From Humisphaera borealis (GTDB lineage: Bacteria > Planctomycetota > Phycisphaerae > Tepidisphaerales > Tepidisphaeraceae), in contig NZ_CP063458.1 in the NCBI RefSeq assembly GCF_015169395.1, positions 6,510,001 to 6,574,000 of the forward strand: a DNA stretch of 64,000 nt. The letters run 5' to 3'. The position numbers and the translations under genes are program-made. The notes below the pieces were generated by a model. It made no database searches. It had not been told where the DNA came from and worked only from the letters and a program-made list of their open reading frames with translations. Below, one piece after another: positions 1-8,590 of this stretch. Numbering within the stretch: position 1 is the stretch's first letter; every line of letters begins with the position of its first letter.

Positions 1-128
1 TCGACAAGAGCGACGACGCCGTCATCGACCTGGCCCGAAAATACGTGGAAACCAATCACCAGGCCAAAGGCGCCTGGCCCGGGGGGAAGGCGCCGTTCGT
101 CCACCCCTGCCCGGAACGCGCCAAGTAG
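1..128 (+). CDS. C-terminal fragment of an unidentified protein
   Basis: The window opens inside a reading frame (third frame). It can be read for 41 codons, from DKSDDAVIDLARKYVE to PCPERAK, and ends at a TAG stop at 126-128. The fragment is polar and has no membrane segment. I recognise no motif, so no function is offered. The start lies upstream of the window. Confidence 0.5.
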   Translation, partial: DKSDDAVIDLARKYVETNHQAKGAWPGGKAPFVHPCPERAK

Positions 129-307
129 CAACAACGCCTGCGAACGGTCGTCCGTGGGGGCTGAGATCCCAGGCACTGCTGTACGCGACATTGAGCGTAA
201 GAAAAGAGCCGGCGACGCCGGCGGGGGAGAGATCCGCCTGGCGTTCGCCGGCCCTGCACGTTCAAAACGGCATCGGCCCACCGACAGGGCCGACGCGTGG
301 ATTCAGA

Positions 308-1543
308 TCAGGCATCGATCTGGCGACCCGGGCCGCGACCGGGACCGCGATCGTCGCGACGGTCGTTGTTGCCGTCACGGCGATCGCCGTCCTTTCGGCC
401 TTCGTCACGGCGTTGATCGCCATCGCGCGGGCCGCCACGCTGATCGGGCTGGGGTGGCTGCATCTGCGGACGGAAGGGGCCGCCTTCAGAACCGGGGCGG
501 ACGTTGTTCATGGGAGCACCGGGCATCCGCCCGAAACCGCCAAAGCCACCGAACCCGGGGCCAACCGATGGAGGCCCACCGGCTCCAGGGCCGGCAAATC
601 CGCGGCCGCCAAACGACTGCCCGCCGAAACCCGGGCGTGTGAAGCTGGGACGTCCGAAGCCCGGACCACCCATTCCCGGGCCACCGATCCCAGGTCCGCC
701 CATTCCCGGTCCGCCGCGAGGCGGTTGGGGCATCTTGGACTCGCGTGCTTCTGGCCGACCCTGCTCGCCACCGCGCCGACCGCCGAACGGCACAGGCGAG
801 CCGTGCTTGTCGGCCCCGTGCCTGTCCGCCTGGCTGCGCCGCGGATCCTGACCGTGCGACTCCGACGGTCCTCGGCGGGCGAACTGTTCGCGCATTTCGC
901 CGACGGCCTTCTGAAGCTGTCGAACCTGATCGCGAAGGATCTCGATCTGCTTGTGAAGTTCCGCGTCTCGATTGGCGATCGGGGCCGGCTGGCCGGGGGC
1001 ACCGGGCATCCGCCGGGCCTCAGGCTGCTGGGGACGGGCGTCAGGACGCGGGGCGTCGGGACGAGGAGCGTCCGGACGGCGGGGCTCTTCGCGACGGGGC
1101 TCGGCCTTCTGTTGTGGCCCGCCGTCACGGGCGCTGCGGCCCTGCGGTCCGCCCGGCTGCGGTCGATCTCCACCTTCCGGACGGGCACGATCGCCATCGC
1201 CGCGGTTGCCGCCGCCGAAGTCCAGGCCGCCTCGATTCGGCTCGCCGCGAGGTGCTTCTCCACGGGGCGCTTCCCCGCGGGGCATGTCTCCACGAGGAGC
1301 TTCCCCGCGCGGCGCATCTCCACGGCCCGGTTGACCACGGTCTCGCTGACCACGACCCGGCTCGCCTCGGCCGGCTTCTCCCCGGCCCTGGTCGTTTCGC
1401 TCGCGATTGCCGTCAGGACGACCCGGCTCAGCCTCACGGCGGGGCGCGGGCCGATCGCCTTCGTCTGCGGCTCGCGCCGACGGCATGACCATTCCCAGTC
1501 CGAGTGTTCCGGCCAGTGCGGCCAACCAAAGTCGCTTCGACAT
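308..1543 (-). CDS. Low-complexity Gly/Pro/Arg-rich secreted protein
   Basis: A protein of about 411 aa. It starts at MSKRLWLAALAG, preceded by AGGAG at a good distance. The first ~26 residues are a clear signal peptide ending PSARAAD. The mature part begins with Arg/Asp/Glu/Pro-rich sequence, including tandem PRGEA-type pentapeptides. One heptad-like stretch follows (NRDAELHKQIEILRDQVRQL), which is probably a short coiled coil. The C-terminal part is Gly/Phe/Met-rich (GGPGMGG, GFGG) and ends Arg/Asp-rich. It is probably exported and largely disordered. The opposite strand has a longer open frame, but that is compositional. Function unknown. Confidence 0.7.
   Translation of the reverse strand: MSKRLWLAALAGTLGLGMVMPSARAADEGDRPAPRREAEPGRPDGNRERNDQGRGEAGRGEPGRGQRDRGQPGRGDAPRGEAPRGDMPRGEAPRGEAPRGEPNRGGLDFGGGNRGDGDRARPEGGDRPQPGGPQGRSARDGGPQQKAEPRREEPRRPDAPRPDAPRPDARPQQPEARRMPGAPGQPAPIANRDAELHKQIEILRDQVRQLQKAVGEMREQFARRGPSESHGQDPRRSQADRHGADKHGSPVPFGGRRGGEQGRPEARESKMPQPPRGGPGMGGPGIGGPGMGGPGFGRPSFTRPGFGGQSFGGRGFAGPGAGGPPSVGPGFGGFGGFGRMPGAPMNNVRPGSEGGPFRPQMQPPQPDQRGGPRDGDQRRDEGRKDGDRRDGNNDRRDDRGPGRGPGRQIDA
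1240..1323 (-). repeat. 15-bp tandem repeat inside the low-complexity gene
   Basis: Five to six degenerate copies of a 15-bp unit encode the pentapeptide series PRGEA, PRGDM, PRGEA, PRGEA. The third codon positions vary between copies, so the peptide is conserved better than the DNA. Confidence 0.6.
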
Positions 1544-1874
1544 GAGTGTCTCCTCTCGAGAGGCCCCGCGATGCGGCGGGGCGTCTCGGCAACGGGTGCG
1601 GGCCGACTGGGAAGCCCGCGCCGCGACCGGCGCGAAGGCTATCGGCATGATGTACCGCTGCGGCTTGAAGTGCGTCGTTCCGGCGGGTCAGACGACCGAC
1701 GTCGCCAGTTCTAACGCGGGGCTTCAAACCTTCTCAAACGACAGGCAAGGGCCGGGCTTCCTTGGTCCGCCGACGACGCAAGCGCCCCGCTCGACGGCAA
1801 AGCCGTCGGCACGCTCGCCGTCATGGGTTTCAGGGACGCCCGGATTCAACTCCGCCGTGTATGATGCACTGAGT
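1544..1874. other. Divergent intergenic region
   Basis: About 330 bp separate the divergent low-complexity gene and the prepilin-type gene. Frames run into it from both sides, but none carries a recognisable domain. It presumably holds two promoters. I saw no confident -35/-10 pair or riboswitch-like structure. Confidence 0.4.
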
Positions 1875-2960
1875 ATGTTGCCTTCCGAGCCCAAACAATT
1901 CCGAGCCGAATTCCCGCACCACCGTGCTTTCAGCCTGGTCGAACTGCTGGTGGTCCTGGGGATCCTGGTGATCCTGTGCAGCATTTTCATCCCGTACGTG
2001 GGGAAGATGCGCGAGACCAACAAGCGGGTGGCGTGCGCCGATAATCTTCGCCAGATTCACGCCGCGTTCAGCAAGTACGCCGGCGCCAACGACCGCGACT
2101 TTCCCCGCATGCCCTGGGACCCGGCCAGGCCGGGCATGTACGTCGCGTTTACCGGTTCGTCCCTCGTTCCGGTTCGCCCGGCGACGACGGCACCGACGAC
2201 CGCGCCGTCACTCCCGACCACCGCGCCCGCGGCCGTCGCGGCCATTCCGCCCAACCTCACGCCGGCCACCCCTGCACCAACGACCACGCCGGCCACCGTT
2301 TCGACGACTCCGGCCACCGGCACCGCGGCGACGCAGACGATCGCAGGCCCGCCGCCGCCTTCCGTCGACGGCGTAAAGCCTAATGACGTGACCGCAGCAC
2401 TCTGGCTGCTCGTGCGGCTGGGGTACGTCCAGCCACAAGCCTTCGTCTGTGCCAGCGCGAGCGAAACCCTCGACCCGATGCTGACCGGCGGAAAGCGCGT
2501 CAACGCAGCTCAGCGGTCCAACTTCACTTCCGGCCAGCACCTGAGCTACTCCTATTGCTCGCCTTACAGCGCCGCTCCGAGGTTCCGCCTGAACTCCGAC
2601 GTGCTTCCGCCCGACTTTGCCATCATGGCCGACAAAAACCCCGGCGTGGTCACCGGCGGATCCAATGCCGCCGGCCCGGCGTACAACGCCCCACCTCTGG
2701 AGATGACCGCCGCCAACTCGCGAAACCACGACCGCGCGGGACAGAACGTGCTCTACGTAACCGGCGAGGTACGATTCCAGAGCACGCCCTATTGCGGTTA
2801 CGGCACGGGGTGGAAGCGCGACAACATCTACTCCACGTTCGCCACCCAGCCGCTGCCGCCCGGCAGCAATCCGGCCCCCGAAGGCAAAGGCATCGTCTCG
2901 CCCAACGCCGGCCCGGCCTGGGAGAACGATTCGTACCTGGTGCCCACCGAAGACGAGTGA
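1875..2960 (+). CDS. Prepilin-type N-terminal cleavage/methylation domain protein
   Basis: A protein of about 361 aa, started at MLPSEPKQF because the type IV pilin-like signal FSLVELLVVLGILVIL then lies about 18 residues in. Ala replaces the usual Gly before the methylated Phe, which is common in planctomycetes. A conserved segment (CADNLRQIHAAFSKYA) follows the helix. Next come a Thr/Pro/Ala-rich linker (about residues 100-150) and a C-terminal HDRAGQNVLYVTG segment that matches the planctomycete H-X9-DG processing-associated motif with TG in place of DG. It is a pseudopilin-like secreted protein, probably handled by a prepilin peptidase. Many such paralogues occur per planctomycete genome and their individual roles are unknown. 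Confidence 0.85.
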   Translation: MLPSEPKQFRAEFPHHRAFSLVELLVVLGILVILCSIFIPYVGKMRETNKRVACADNLRQIHAAFSKYAGANDRDFPRMPWDPARPGMYVAFTGSSLVPVRPATTAPTTAPSLPTTAPAAVAAIPPNLTPATPAPTTTPATVSTTPATGTAATQTIAGPPPPSVDGVKPNDVTAALWLLVRLGYVQPQAFVCASASETLDPMLTGGKRVNAAQRSNFTSGQHLSYSYCSPYSAAPRFRLNSDVLPPDFAIMADKNPGVVTGGSNAAGPAYNAPPLEMTAANSRNHDRAGQNVLYVTGEVRFQSTPYCGYGTGWKRDNIYSTFATQPLPPGSNPAPEGKGIVSPNAGPAWENDSYLVPTEDE

Positions 2961-3049
2961 GTTGCGAGAACCGCGGTGCGCGTCACCCAGTTCGCCGGCG
3001 GCTCGTGCCGACGCGCGACACTCGTCCAGAACACGTACAATCTTCAGCC

Positions 3050-3667
3050 ATGTTTACCGGAATTGTCGAACGCAGTGTCCCCGTCCTGGCCGCCAGCCCC
3101 CGTCGCACCGGGCTCGGCCTGACCATTGCTGTGCCCTGGAATGATGTCAGGAATGGAGAGTCGATCGCGGTGAACGGCGTGTGCCTCACGGTCGCGATGC
3201 AGGCGGGAAGCCTCACCGGCAAAGGCGATGTCCACATGCTGTTCGACGTGATTCCCGAAACCCTCTCCAAAACAAACCTCGCTGGGCTTCGGCCAGGTGA
3301 CGATGTTCATGTCGAACGCGCCCTTCGCGTCGGCGACCGCTTCGACGGGCACATCGTCCAGGGTCATGTCGATGGCGTGGCGAAAGTCGTCGCCGTCAAG
3401 GCCGACGACGCCGACTGGCGCATGACCCTCGAAGCCCCGACCGACCTCGCCCGCTACATCATCCCCAAGGGCTCGGTCACCCTCGACGGCGTCAGCCTGA
3501 CTGTCGCCGCCGTCGACGGGCGGCGCTTCGATGTCGCCCTGATCCCCACCACGCTCCGGATCACCCGCCTGGGCCGGCGCAAAGTCGGCCACACGGTAAA
3601 CCTCGAGTGCGATGCAATGACCAAGACCATCGTGGCGACGATGGAGCGAATGAAGGCGCTAAGCTGA
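3050..3667 (+). CDS. ribE: Riboflavin synthase, alpha chain
   Basis: A protein of 205 aa starting MFTGIVE, the hallmark N-terminus of riboflavin synthase. It has two lumazine-binding barrels: residues 1 to about 97, with ESIAVNGVCLTV, and about 98-205, with GDRFDGHIVQGHVDG and KGSVTLDGVSLTV. It converts two 6,7-dimethyl-8-ribityllumazine molecules into riboflavin plus a pyrimidinedione. Length is typical of the family. It stands alone here, about 90 bp after the prepilin-type gene and without other rib genes. Confidence 0.96.
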   Translation: MFTGIVERSVPVLAASPRRTGLGLTIAVPWNDVRNGESIAVNGVCLTVAMQAGSLTGKGDVHMLFDVIPETLSKTNLAGLRPGDDVHVERALRVGDRFDGHIVQGHVDGVAKVVAVKADDADWRMTLEAPTDLARYIIPKGSVTLDGVSLTVAAVDGRRFDVALIPTTLRITRLGRRKVGHTVNLECDAMTKTIVATMERMKALS

Positions 3668-3739
3668 AAGCGCTGGGGGCTGAGAAGTGAACTCGTCTTC
3701 CACTCAGCACTCAGCACTTTCGCCTCTTCATACAAACCA

Positions 3740-4198
3740 CTACTTCGGCTTATCCAGCGGATTGACAATCCGCTCCTGCGCGTCGAACGGCCGGGTTAAC
3801 GCCGAGCTCTCCTCTGCTATGACGACAGGTTCACCGGGTTTGTAATAGACGCGATAGGTATGGCCCGCTTCGTACCTCGCGACCTGTCGCTCGTACGCCG
3901 GCTTGTAGTTGCTCTTGCTCGGCAGCCGCCCGACGAGATTCACGCCGCCCCAGGACAGCTTGACCACGTCTCCGGTTTTGACGGCGGCGGTGTAGACCAT
4001 CTTCTGGCGGGTGGCGTTGAAGACGAACAGCGCGCCGTCTTCCGGCAATTCCAATGACGTGAACTGATCCGCCGCCGGCCGGGCCGGCGTCACGATCTCG
4101 GTCAAGAGATCCGCCCCAATGGGCACGCCCGGATCGGTCTTCTTCCCGGCACAACCAGCCGACACGATCAGCAGCAGAATGGTCCAGACCTGTTTCAT
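3740..4198 (-). CDS. Small putative lipoprotein
   Basis: A protein of 152 aa. The start at MKQVWTILLLIVSAGC is set by a strong GGAGGTG just upstream. The signal sequence ends in SAGC, a plausible though imperfect lipobox with Ser at -3. The mature part has no recognised domain: ELPEDGALFVFNATRQKMVY is followed by a beta-rich segment. Convergent with ribE across a 70-bp gap. Likely a membrane-anchored periplasmic protein of unknown role. Confidence 0.7.
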   Translation of the reverse strand: MKQVWTILLLIVSAGCAGKKTDPGVPIGADLLTEIVTPARPAADQFTSLELPEDGALFVFNATRQKMVYTAAVKTGDVVKLSWGGVNLVGRLPSKSNYKPAYERQVARYEAGHTYRVYYKPGEPVVIAEESSALTRPFDAQERIVNPLDKPK

Positions 4199-4232
4199 CC
4201 ATTCACCTCCGCCAAGCAACGCTCGATCTTCC

Positions 4233-4270
<38 letters not shown>

Positions 4271-4469
4271 AATCCTACACATCGTCGCCCCACGGTCCCG
4301 TCCGCTTGCACAACTGTCCACCGCGCACCTTTCAGAAGATCAGCCGTTGACCCGCCATCACAAGCGCTACTGTCCCGCGTTAATCCGAGCCGCATCATCC
4401 CAGGCGTTTGGGAATCGATCGCGGTCCATGAACCAACGCCCATCAAGGGCCAATCCTCAGGAGTCTCTC

Positions 4470-5003
4470 ATGCGCTTCAACCGCATCGCTCGCGTCACGT
4501 TGTCCGGCGTTCTGGCACTCGGCTTTGCCGGGGCAGGTATTGCCGCGTTTTCGTCGTCCGCCGTCGCCGCCGAGGCCGCCAAGAAGGAAGCGACCAAGGA
4601 CATTGTCGATACGGCCGTCGGAGCCGGTCAGTTCAAGACACTCGCCGCCGCCCTCACCGCCGGCGGACTGATCGACACCCTCAAGGGTGCCGGCCCGTTC
4701 ACGGTCTTCGCGCCGACCGATGAGGCGTTCGCCAAGCTGCCCAGCGGCACGGTCGAGAGCCTGCTCAAGCCCGAGAACAAGGACAAGCTCGTCGCGATCC
4801 TCACGTACCACGTCGTCGCCGGTAAGGTCGCCAGCGGCGATGTCGTGAAGCTGACCGAAGCCAAGACGGTCAACGGCAAGGCCGTGAAAATCGCCGTCAA
4901 GGACGGCAAGGTCATGATCAACAACGCCACGGTCGTCAAGGCCGACATCGAAGCCAGCAACGGCATCATCCACGTCGTCGATACCGTGATCATTCCGGAG
5001 TAA
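4470..5003 (+). CDS. Secreted fasciclin (FAS1) domain protein
   Basis: A protein of 177 aa. The start at MRFNRIARV is supported by AGGAG six bases upstream. The signal peptide (about residues 1-34, ending SAVAAEA) is followed by a single FAS1 domain carrying both conserved boxes: H1 as [17 protein letters not shown] and H2 as [15 protein letters not shown], with YHVV between them. Single-domain FAS1 proteins are periplasmic or secreted and thought to act in adhesion or matrix contact. Monocistronic by position. Confidence 0.93.
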   Translation: MRFNRIARVTLSGVLALGFAGAGIAAFSSSAVAAEAAKKEATKDIVDTAVGAGQFKTLAAALTAGGLIDTLKGAGPFTVFAPTDEAFAKLPSGTVESLLKPENKDKLVAILTYHVVAGKVASGDVVKLTEAKTVNGKAVKIAVKDGKVMINNATVVKADIEASNGIIHVVDTVIIPE

Positions 5004-5048
5004 TCACACCGCTGTCCGCGACACCGCGTTCCAGGGCACGGCTGTCCT

Positions 5049-5219
5049 TGACACGGGTTTCCAACCCGTGCGAGCGATGCCGGAGTAGCTGACTGTTCAT
5101 CCTCAAGTCATCCCTTCTAACGCCTCGGCCGAAAATGGCTGGCACCGCAGAAGGGTCTTGAGGATGAACGTTTTTGCCACCTACACATCGCTCGCACGGG
5201 TTAGAAACCCGTGTCACGG
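5049..5219. repeat. Inverted doublet of the TGACACGG-type palindrome
   Basis: A plus copy at about 5049-5076 (TGACACGGGTTTCCAACC then CGTGCGAGCG) faces a minus copy at 5189-5219. Between them lie a second inverted pair, TTCATCCTCAAG at 5096-5107 against CTTGAGGATGAA, and about 60 bp of unique sequence. The doublet occupies the convergent gap between the fasciclin gene and the CxxCH gene and could act as a transcript end. The same layout recurs at 8572/10190 and at 25434/25634. Confidence 0.8.
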
Positions 5220-5240
5220 ACGCCGTATCGTCAACTCGTT

Positions 5241-8200
5241 TCACAGCCGACGCAGATACGCCAACAAATCCCGGAACTCCTGCACCGACATCGTGTCGAC
5301 TAACCCTTCGGGCATCACGGAGATCTTCTCCTCGCGACGGCTGACGATGTCCTCGGCCTTAATGCGATGGCGTTTGCCGGTGGCGTCGGCGATCGCGACA
5401 TAAGCCGCGCCGGCTTCGTTCAGGCCTACGCCGCTGATCGTGTCGCCGTTCTTGAGTTCGATGATCGACGACACGTACAGCGGGGCGATCTCCTTGCTCG
5501 GTTCAATAATCGATTCGACGATCTTGGCGTCGTCCATCGCGGACCGGACACGCGAAAGATCAGGCCCCACCGCGCCGCCCCGGCCGTCGAACTGATGGCA
5601 AACGTAACACCGGGCGCCTGTCGCCAGGGCAAAAACGCGCCGCCCGGCATCGGGATCGCCGACCGGTCGGGAATCCCGATCGGCACCACTGCCAATCACC
5701 TGCCACAGCAGCGGAGACCGTTGCGGCAGCAGCGGCTCCAGCCGCTTGCGGTCGGCGGCGGACAACGCTTCGGGTGTCGGCTTGAACGCGAGCATGATCT
5801 GCTCGGCCCATTCCGCCTCATTCAGAACCGCGGTGCCGTCGGGCTGCTTCTTCGTGGCGGCGGACATGAGTTCGTCGACGAGCGCCTTGCCATCAGCGGC
5901 ATCGAGTGCGCCGCGCATCGCTTTGAGCGCGTCCAGCCGCAGATCGGCTTCCGTCGCCGCCTGTAGGGGCACACGGCGTTTGCCCGCCGGATCGACGATC
6001 CCATTTGCCGGGTTGCGTTCACCGCGAACGCCGTTTGGCTTGTCGGCCGTAATCGGTGTGGGCGGATCTTTCGCCTCGGCCGCGGGCACACGCCGTGTGC
6101 CCCTACCAAGGAGGATCTCCCGCAACACAGATTTGGTCTCCGCGGACGCCAGCGCCGATCGCGCGAGCCCCAGAACGGCTTCCCGCCGTTCGGCGATGTC
6201 GCGCTTGGCATCCGCGGCGACGGCCCGCAACGCCGCCTGCGATTCGGGGTCGTCCCGCCAGGCGATCGCCTGAATCGCAGCAAGACCCATCGGCTCGATC
6301 AGCGCGACAAGCTGCTTCGACGACGGCTTGGCGTCGGTTGGATTCACCAGCTCCAGCGCCACCTTGCGGAGTTTGGCGTCGTTCTTCTCATCGAGCAGGA
6401 ACTCGACCGCGAACTGCGACACCGACCGCTCCGCCGGCGGCTTGCCGGGTTCGGGCAACGGCGTATTGAGCTTCTCCTGCGCCGCGAGATACGTCGCGAG
6501 CAGATCGCGCGTCACGTCGCCGGCCTTGAGGGCGTCGGGCAGGTTGTCCTTGAACTGGACGAGGCGGTCTTCGCCGATCCATTGGAGGGCGACGCGGCGG
6601 ACGGCGGGGTCGGGGGACTTAAGGAACTTTGGCAGCAATGCGACAGCTTCGGGACTGCCGTTGCGCCTTGCGATCAACGGATAGAAGGGTGCAAGCACCG
6701 CTGACTCCCTGGTCAGGGCATCTTCAGGCAAGATGGAGTTCTTCGACAGCGCATGGATTGCTGCTGCATTTAGAAACGGATCGGATCGAGCGGTCACATC
6801 CAAGACCTTGCAGAGCCCAAGAAGGGTATCTCGGCGTTGAGCAGCGGAATCCTGTCCCAAGAACGTCAACAATCGACGAAGACTTTGCGACGAGTTCCCG
6901 ACGTCTGGATAGCGAACGATCCTGTCGGCGAACACGTTGTCGCCCGGCTGGCTAATCTTCGGTAGCGGCGAAAGCTCTGTCATTAAGGCCCTCAGGAGCG
7001 ATTGAGGACCTTCGGCACGCTCCCTTCGCTTCAGAGACCAGTAGGCGTCGATCAGAGGTCGGTCCTTCTCGACAACGTAGAGCTTCACGAGCTCTCGCAG
7101 CCCCGTATCGCCCGATGCTGCGAGGGAATCACCGGCGGCGATCCGAATTTCACGCCGGGGAGCGGAGCAGAGCTGAATCAGCTCCGATTGAGGTGCCTTC
7201 GTCACTTCATCCACCCGCAGTCGCTTCGCGACTGAGCCCGCGGCGGAACCGCCGGTCTCTTTTTGGGCGGGTTGCGTCGTGGGGGCCTGTGCGCGGATGC
7301 GCCAAAGCTTCCCCTTTAGGTGCAGCGTGTAGCTCTTGTCCACCCAGTCGGTAAAGAACACGCTGCCGTCGCTCGCCTGCGTGATGCCGACGGGGCGGAA
7401 GTCGTCGCCGCCTCGGATGATGTTCACCGGCGTACTCGTGAAGCTGGCGCCTTTCTCCTTCAACTCGAAACGCTGGATGGTGTGGTCGCCCCAGCTCGTG
7501 ACGAGCACCTGGCCGAGATAGTCGGCCGGCCAATTGTCGCTTTCGTACGCGAGGATGCCGCTGGGGGCTTCGCCTGTCGGGGCGACCATCGGCAGCGTGC
7601 CGGGGAGTTCGCCGTTCCAACTGGTGAAGGGGTGGACGCCTTTGCGGCCGTTCTTGAACTTCCAGCCGTAGTCGCCGCCTTCGATGATGTCGAGCAGCCG
7701 GCAGGGGCCGATGTCGTCGGGGTCGTTGTCGACGGCGAACAGCCGGCCGAAGGCGTCGAACGTCAGGTCGTGGCAGTTCCAGAAACCAATCGCGATGCGC
7801 TCGACTTTTCCCCCGGCCGGCGTGCAGCGCCAGACGGAACCGCCTTCGCCGCCGCCGGAGATCTTGCTGCCGTCGGACCCGATCACGCTGTAATCGAAGC
7901 CGGTGTTCAGGCCGAGGCAGAAGTAGAGGAACTCGCCGTCGGGCGACAGGGTGGCACCGTTCAGGCCGTTGTGCGGATAGGTGGCTTTGGTGTCGAGGCG
8001 GAGCAGAACCTTTCGGTCGCCCTTTTTGCCGTCGCCGAGGTCGAGTTCATCGGGCTTAAGGTCGTGGTTCTTGTCTTCGAAGTAGACGATCTCGTTTCGG
8101 CAGACGACGTAGATTTTGCCGGCCGGGGTCATGGTCAGGCTCATCGCCTGCATGAGGCCGTCGGCAAAAGTGGTTCGTTGGACACCGGGGGCAAGACCGG

Positions 8201-8525
8201 TTTTGGGATCGATACCCTCCCCAGTTCCCCCAGCGACGGCTGTCCCCGGGCGGGTGGTGGGAGCGCCCGCGTCCGCCTGTTCGTATCCCGAGAAGACGAA
8301 GATCCGGTCGGTCGGATAGCCTTTGTAATCCTTCGGGGGGAAGTGCGTGTTGCACTCGATCGCCCAGACATTGTCGCGGACATCGGCGAAGACGCCCGTC
8401 GGCGTGACGATCGCGGGTTCCTGGGCGATGAGCTCGATCGCCAGCCGTTCGTCGAGTGCAACGGGCGACTTGGCCATCGCGGGAAAGGCCAGTGAGAGGA
8501 TTGAGAGTGCAAACAGCGCTTTCAT
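5241..8525 (-). CDS. PVC-type heme-binding CxxCH protein (membrane-bound dehydrogenase type)
   Basis: A protein of 1094 aa started at MKALFALSILSLAFPAMAKS, a signal peptide. Upstream codons lie partly inside an IS and are not part of it. Order of parts: an N-terminal sugar-dehydrogenase-like propeller (to about residue 430, with VFADVRDNVWAIE, DGLMQAMS and GDYGWKFKNG), a middle HEAT-like helical region (about 450-900), then a cytochrome c-like module with one CYVCH heme site followed by VGPDLSRV. The end (GDTISGVGLNEAG and IVSRREEKISVMPEGL) is typical of this Planctomycetes/Verrucomicrobia family. Periplasmic and probably redox-active; substrate unknown. An unusual ~48-codon insert sits near residues 807-854 (see repeat 5963-6106). 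An IS lies 65 bp upstream. Confidence 0.92.
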   Translation of the reverse strand: MKALFALSILSLAFPAMAKSPVALDERLAIELIAQEPAIVTPTGVFADVRDNVWAIECNTHFPPKDYKGYPTDRIFVFSGYEQADAGAPTTRPGTAVAGGTGEGIDPKTGLAPGVQRTTFADGLMQAMSLTMTPAGKIYVVCRNEIVYFEDKNHDLKPDELDLGDGKKGDRKVLLRLDTKATYPHNGLNGATLSPDGEFLYFCLGLNTGFDYSVIGSDGSKISGGGEGGSVWRCTPAGGKVERIAIGFWNCHDLTFDAFGRLFAVDNDPDDIGPCRLLDIIEGGDYGWKFKNGRKGVHPFTSWNGELPGTLPMVAPTGEAPSGILAYESDNWPADYLGQVLVTSWGDHTIQRFELKEKGASFTSTPVNIIRGGDDFRPVGITQASDGSVFFTDWVDKSYTLHLKGKLWRIRAQAPTTQPAQKETGGSAAGSVAKRLRVDEVTKAPQSELIQLCSAPRREIRIAAGDSLAASGDTGLRELVKLYVVEKDRPLIDAYWSLKRRERAEGPQSLLRALMTELSPLPKISQPGDNVFADRIVRYPDVGNSSQSLRRLLTFLGQDSAAQRRDTLLGLCKVLDVTARSDPFLNAAAIHALSKNSILPEDALTRESAVLAPFYPLIARRNGSPEAVALLPKFLKSPDPAVRRVALQWIGEDRLVQFKDNLPDALKAGDVTRDLLATYLAAQEKLNTPLPEPGKPPAERSVSQFAVEFLLDEKNDAKLRKVALELVNPTDAKPSSKQLVALIEPMGLAAIQAIAWRDDPESQAALRAVAADAKRDIAERREAVLGLARSALASAETKSVLREILLGRGTRRVPAAEAKDPPTPITADKPNGVRGERNPANGIVDPAGKRRVPLQAATEADLRLDALKAMRGALDAADGKALVDELMSAATKKQPDGTAVLNEAEWAEQIMLAFKPTPEALSAADRKRLEPLLPQRSPLLWQVIGSGADRDSRPVGDPDAGRRVFALATGARCYVCHQFDGRGGAVGPDLSRVRSAMDDAKIVESIIEPSKEIAPLYVSSIIELKNGDTISGVGLNEAGAAYVAIADATGKRHRIKAEDIVSRREEKISVMPEGLVDTMSVQEFRDLLAYLRRL
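5963..6106. repeat. GTAGGG-type inverted repeat doublet inside a coding region
   Basis: A plus copy at 5963-5985 (GTAGGGGCACACGG then CGTTTGCCC) and a minus copy at 6083-6106 match with one mismatch. The minus copy is itself a 9-bp perfect stem, GGGCACACG/CGTGTGCCC, around one base. The 144-bp segment is exactly 48 codons, so the CxxCH reading frame stays open through it. It encodes a Pro/Arg/Lys-rich stretch (GRGTRRVP to GKRRVP) unlike the helical repeats around it. Confidence 0.85.
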
Positions 8526-8581
8526 CACGACTCCTTCGAAGCAGAGGCATGTCAGAAACCGGGCAAGCGTCCGTGACACGG

Positions 8582-8590
8582 CTTTCCAAG
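8582..8590. repeat. Left 9-bp target-site duplication of the IS4-type element
   Basis: CTTTCCAAG directly precedes the left inverted repeat of the IS and recurs directly after the right one at 10051-10059. Joining the flanks through one copy restores a complete TGACACGG-type palindrome. Confidence 0.92.

Noticed and set aside
191-1714. 507-codon open frame on the plus strand
   Set aside because: It competes with the minus-strand low-complexity secreted gene. The minus frame has a signal peptide, AGGAG site and a heptad segment, while the plus frame is Arg/Ala/Thr-rich with no start signal.
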